DNA from: Rossellomorea aquimaris | Lineage (GTDB): Bacteria; Bacillota; Bacilli; Bacillales; Bacillaceae_B | Assembly: GCF_001877785.1 (NCBI RefSeq) | Contig: NZ_MINN01000022.1 | Span: 22,490-86,489, forward strand | DNA: 64,000 nucleotides | Direction of reading: 5' to 3' | In this document: positions 62,493 through 64,000 of the stretch, piece by piece | How positions within the stretch are numbered: position 1 is the stretch's first letter | Layout: every line of letters starts with the position of its first letter | Position numbers and translations under genes: made by a program | Notes under the pieces: model-generated | Databases searched by the model: none | What the model was told of the DNA's origin: nothing | Seen by the model: only the letters and a program-made list of their open reading frames with translations

Positions 62493-62526
62493 AAAACATA
62501 CCACAGCAAAGGGTTTTCTTTCAAGT

Positions 62527-62551
62527 GTAAGTTTAATATAATTAAACTTAC
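62527..62551. promoter_or_regulatory. Palindromic operator, proximal to the regulator gene
   Basis: GTAAGTTTAAT-ATA-ATTAAACTTAC has exact 11-base arms and contains the same GTTTAAT/ATTAAAC core as the MFS-side site. It lies 23 bp before the regulator start, suggesting autoregulation. Confidence 0.75.
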
Positions 62552-62574
62552 AACAAATACTTGGAGGTGAGTAG

Positions 62575-63771
62575 GTGGATACACTAGGTGTAAGAATTAA
62601 GACATTAAGAAAAAGAAAAAAATTAACACTTGAAGGGCTAGCAGGTACTGAGATGACTAAAGGAATGTTAAGCCTTATAGAGAACAATAAGGCAAAACCT
62701 TCTATGGAGAGCTTAACTTATATAGCTGGAAGGCTAGGAGTGTCCGTGAATGAGCTCCTCGAAACTATTAGTATTACTGAAATTCGGGAGCTTCTACAGG
62801 AAACGGAAGATTTCTTTAACAAAAAGGAATATGAGAAGGTTGTAGAACTTTTATCATCATTACCGCTGGATTCACTTCCTTTATCTTATGAGTCGGCGGC
62901 TATATTAGAGAGATATAGCAGGGCATATTACTATACAGGGAGAAGAGATTGGGAGGATATGTATATAGAGGCGGAAGAAATGTACACAACTCTTAATCTT
63001 CATAATGAAGCAGCAAGATTACTTTCTTTTCTTGTAAAGGCATATATGGAAGAACGAAATTATAATCAAGCTTTTGAATTGATAAGCGAGAGAAAGAAGA
63101 GATGGGAGAATGAAAATGCGTCCTTAAACATTCTTGGTAAGTTGGAGTTGGATTACAATGAAATCCTGCTTCTGTTCGCTATTGGAAAATATAAAGATGC
63201 TAAAAAGAAATTAAAGAGTTCCATCTCCCTCTCGTATAAAAGTAGCACCTTCTATCAAATAGAAGGGTTGTATCGTCTAGCCTGCTTTTATGCAATGATG
63301 AATAAAGAAGAACAAGACTTGGATTTTTACTTAAAAAAATTAACCTTGTTTGGGGAATTTATAGACAGTGATGAGACCAGGTCAGCTGTTTTGATTTTAA
63401 AGGCTCACTATCATAACAAGTATACAAGAAACCATAAAAAAGCCGACCAAGTTATAGAGGAGTATTATCATATAAATGGTATGGATCCATACTATGCAAT
63501 GGAAAAAGGAAAGTCTTTGTTCTTGGCAAACCAGTTTGAGCAAGCATTAAAGTGTTTCCTGGAGTTCAAAGAAATACCGGAATGGATTCACCCGTTTGAC
63601 CTGTCGCTTATGTATGAGGTCTATGCGTACATTGCACGATGTTACTTAGAATTGGGTGAAAAAAAGAAGGCCGTTCATTTTTCAACATATGCTTTAGAAG
63701 GTATTGAATCTTTGCCGAATACGCCGTATAAAGAATTTGTTAAAAAGACAGCACTGCTTGTAAAACAATGA
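62575..63771 (+). CDS. HTH-TPR transcriptional regulator
   Basis: The 398-residue protein has an N-terminal XRE HTH (GVRIKTLRKRKKLTLEGLAG, then TKGMLSLIENNKAKPSMESL). About 300 residues of helical TPR-like repeats follow (EKVVELLSSLPLDSL, EEMYTTLNLHNEAARLLSFL, NQFEQALKCFLEFKEI). The layout resembles RRNPP-type or related regulators that bind a peptide or small ligand through the TPRs. It starts with GTG 62575 behind GGAGGTGA. It is divergent from the MFS transporter, with two shared palindromes between them, so it probably controls that pump and itself. Confidence 0.88.
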   Translation: MDTLGVRIKTLRKRKKLTLEGLAGTEMTKGMLSLIENNKAKPSMESLTYIAGRLGVSVNELLETISITEIRELLQETEDFFNKKEYEKVVELLSSLPLDSLPLSYESAAILERYSRAYYYTGRRDWEDMYIEAEEMYTTLNLHNEAARLLSFLVKAYMEERNYNQAFELISERKKRWENENASLNILGKLELDYNEILLLFAIGKYKDAKKKLKSSISLSYKSSTFYQIEGLYRLACFYAMMNKEEQDLDFYLKKLTLFGEFIDSDETRSAVLILKAHYHNKYTRNHKKADQVIEEYYHINGMDPYYAMEKGKSLFLANQFEQALKCFLEFKEIPEWIHPFDLSLMYEVYAYIARCYLELGEKKKAVHFSTYALEGIESLPNTPYKEFVKKTALLVKQ

Positions 63772-63844
63772 TCAAGTGGATTGCCTATCTCGAGGTAAAG
63801 GGCAGGATAATTAAATAAGGATCAAAAAGAGGCGAGTGAAGCAT

Positions 63845-63883
63845 GGGGACGGTTCTCTTGCTTCCGAAGCACCAGAACCGTCC
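63845..63883. repeat. Short GGGGACGGTTCT/AGAACCGTCC hairpin repeat
   Basis: The ends GGGGACGGTTCT and AGAACCGTCC enclose about 17 bp, a compact member of the repeat family seen at 61026. The last 115 bp of the window after it hold no recognisable gene. Confidence 0.7.
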
Positions 63884-64000
63884 GAGACCAGTGAAAAAGT
63901 AGGCTTTCAAAAAACATATTCGCTTTAAATTGGTTATTTTTGTATATCGTAGTGTGATTTGACTGTTTTTATTGTAAAACGGGGGATTTAGAGGTAGATA

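Noticed and set aside
1..64000. att sites or a tRNA target flanking the defence island
   Set aside because: No direct repeats of convincing length were found at the apparent borders, and no tRNA or integrase gene is present in the window.

Overview
The window looks like a chromosomal segment of a Bacillaceae species (Bacillus/Rossellomorea type). The evidence is strong AGGAGG ribosome sites, frequent TTG/GTG starts, a YjzC-like microprotein, a sugar ABC importer without its own ATPase, homologues of the B. subtilis DnmA-YeeB-YeeC cluster, and dispersed GGGGACGGTTCT repeats. No rRNA, tRNA or CRISPR array was seen.

Layout. (1) 1-8.1 kb is a patchwork of small accessory genes: a truncated lipoprotein nuclease, a SMI1/KNR4 protein, small membrane proteins, a Vsr-like nuclease with duplicated winged-helix repeats plus an unknown partner, and an FRG-domain protein. 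(2) 8.3-27.9 kb is a higher-GC alpha-glucan utilisation locus. It encodes a binding protein and two permeases, a lipoprotein GH66 enzyme, a YesM/YesN-like two-component system, a second binding protein, a GH13 alpha-glucosidase, two Gfo/Idh/MocA dehydrogenases, a ThuA-like protein and a 1435-residue secreted GH66 enzyme. About six CBM35-like modules are inserted inside the catalytic domain of that last enzyme. The proposed route is extracellular cleavage or cyclisation of an alpha-1,6-glucan, ABC import, and intracellular processing. Cre-like boxes precede both transcription units. The GH13 enzyme has Asn at the canonical nucleophile position.

(3) 28-54 kb is a defence island. It holds a frameshifted HNH-type remnant, the DnmA/YeeB/YeeC-like methylase-helicase-GIY-YIG cluster, a McrBC-type modification-dependent restriction pair, a HipA-like kinase/DUF3037/unknown triad, an antitoxin beside a decayed toxin, and a complete pPIWI-RE three-gene system: PD-(D/E)XK nuclease with a Zn ribbon, DinG-like helicase with four cysteines, and a pPIWI-RE protein. 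Debris of a DUF819 gene and a DhnA-type aldolase gene follows, then a coiled-coil DUF2325 gene. The pPIWI-RE operon is the most notable system here: the family is known from comparative genomics but is little studied.

(4) 54.4-57.7 kb carries an SPP1-like phage replication module (organiser, G39P loader, DnaB helicase) and a 250-bp tandem duplication that made a truncated gene copy. (5) 57.7-60.8 kb is a broken MoxR/DUF58 operon. An IS1182-type remnant truncates MoxR, and DUF58 is split by about 1.4 kb carrying two exported-protein genes. (6) 61.2-63.8 kb has a divergent MFS transporter and HTH-TPR regulator, with two near-identical palindromic operators between them.
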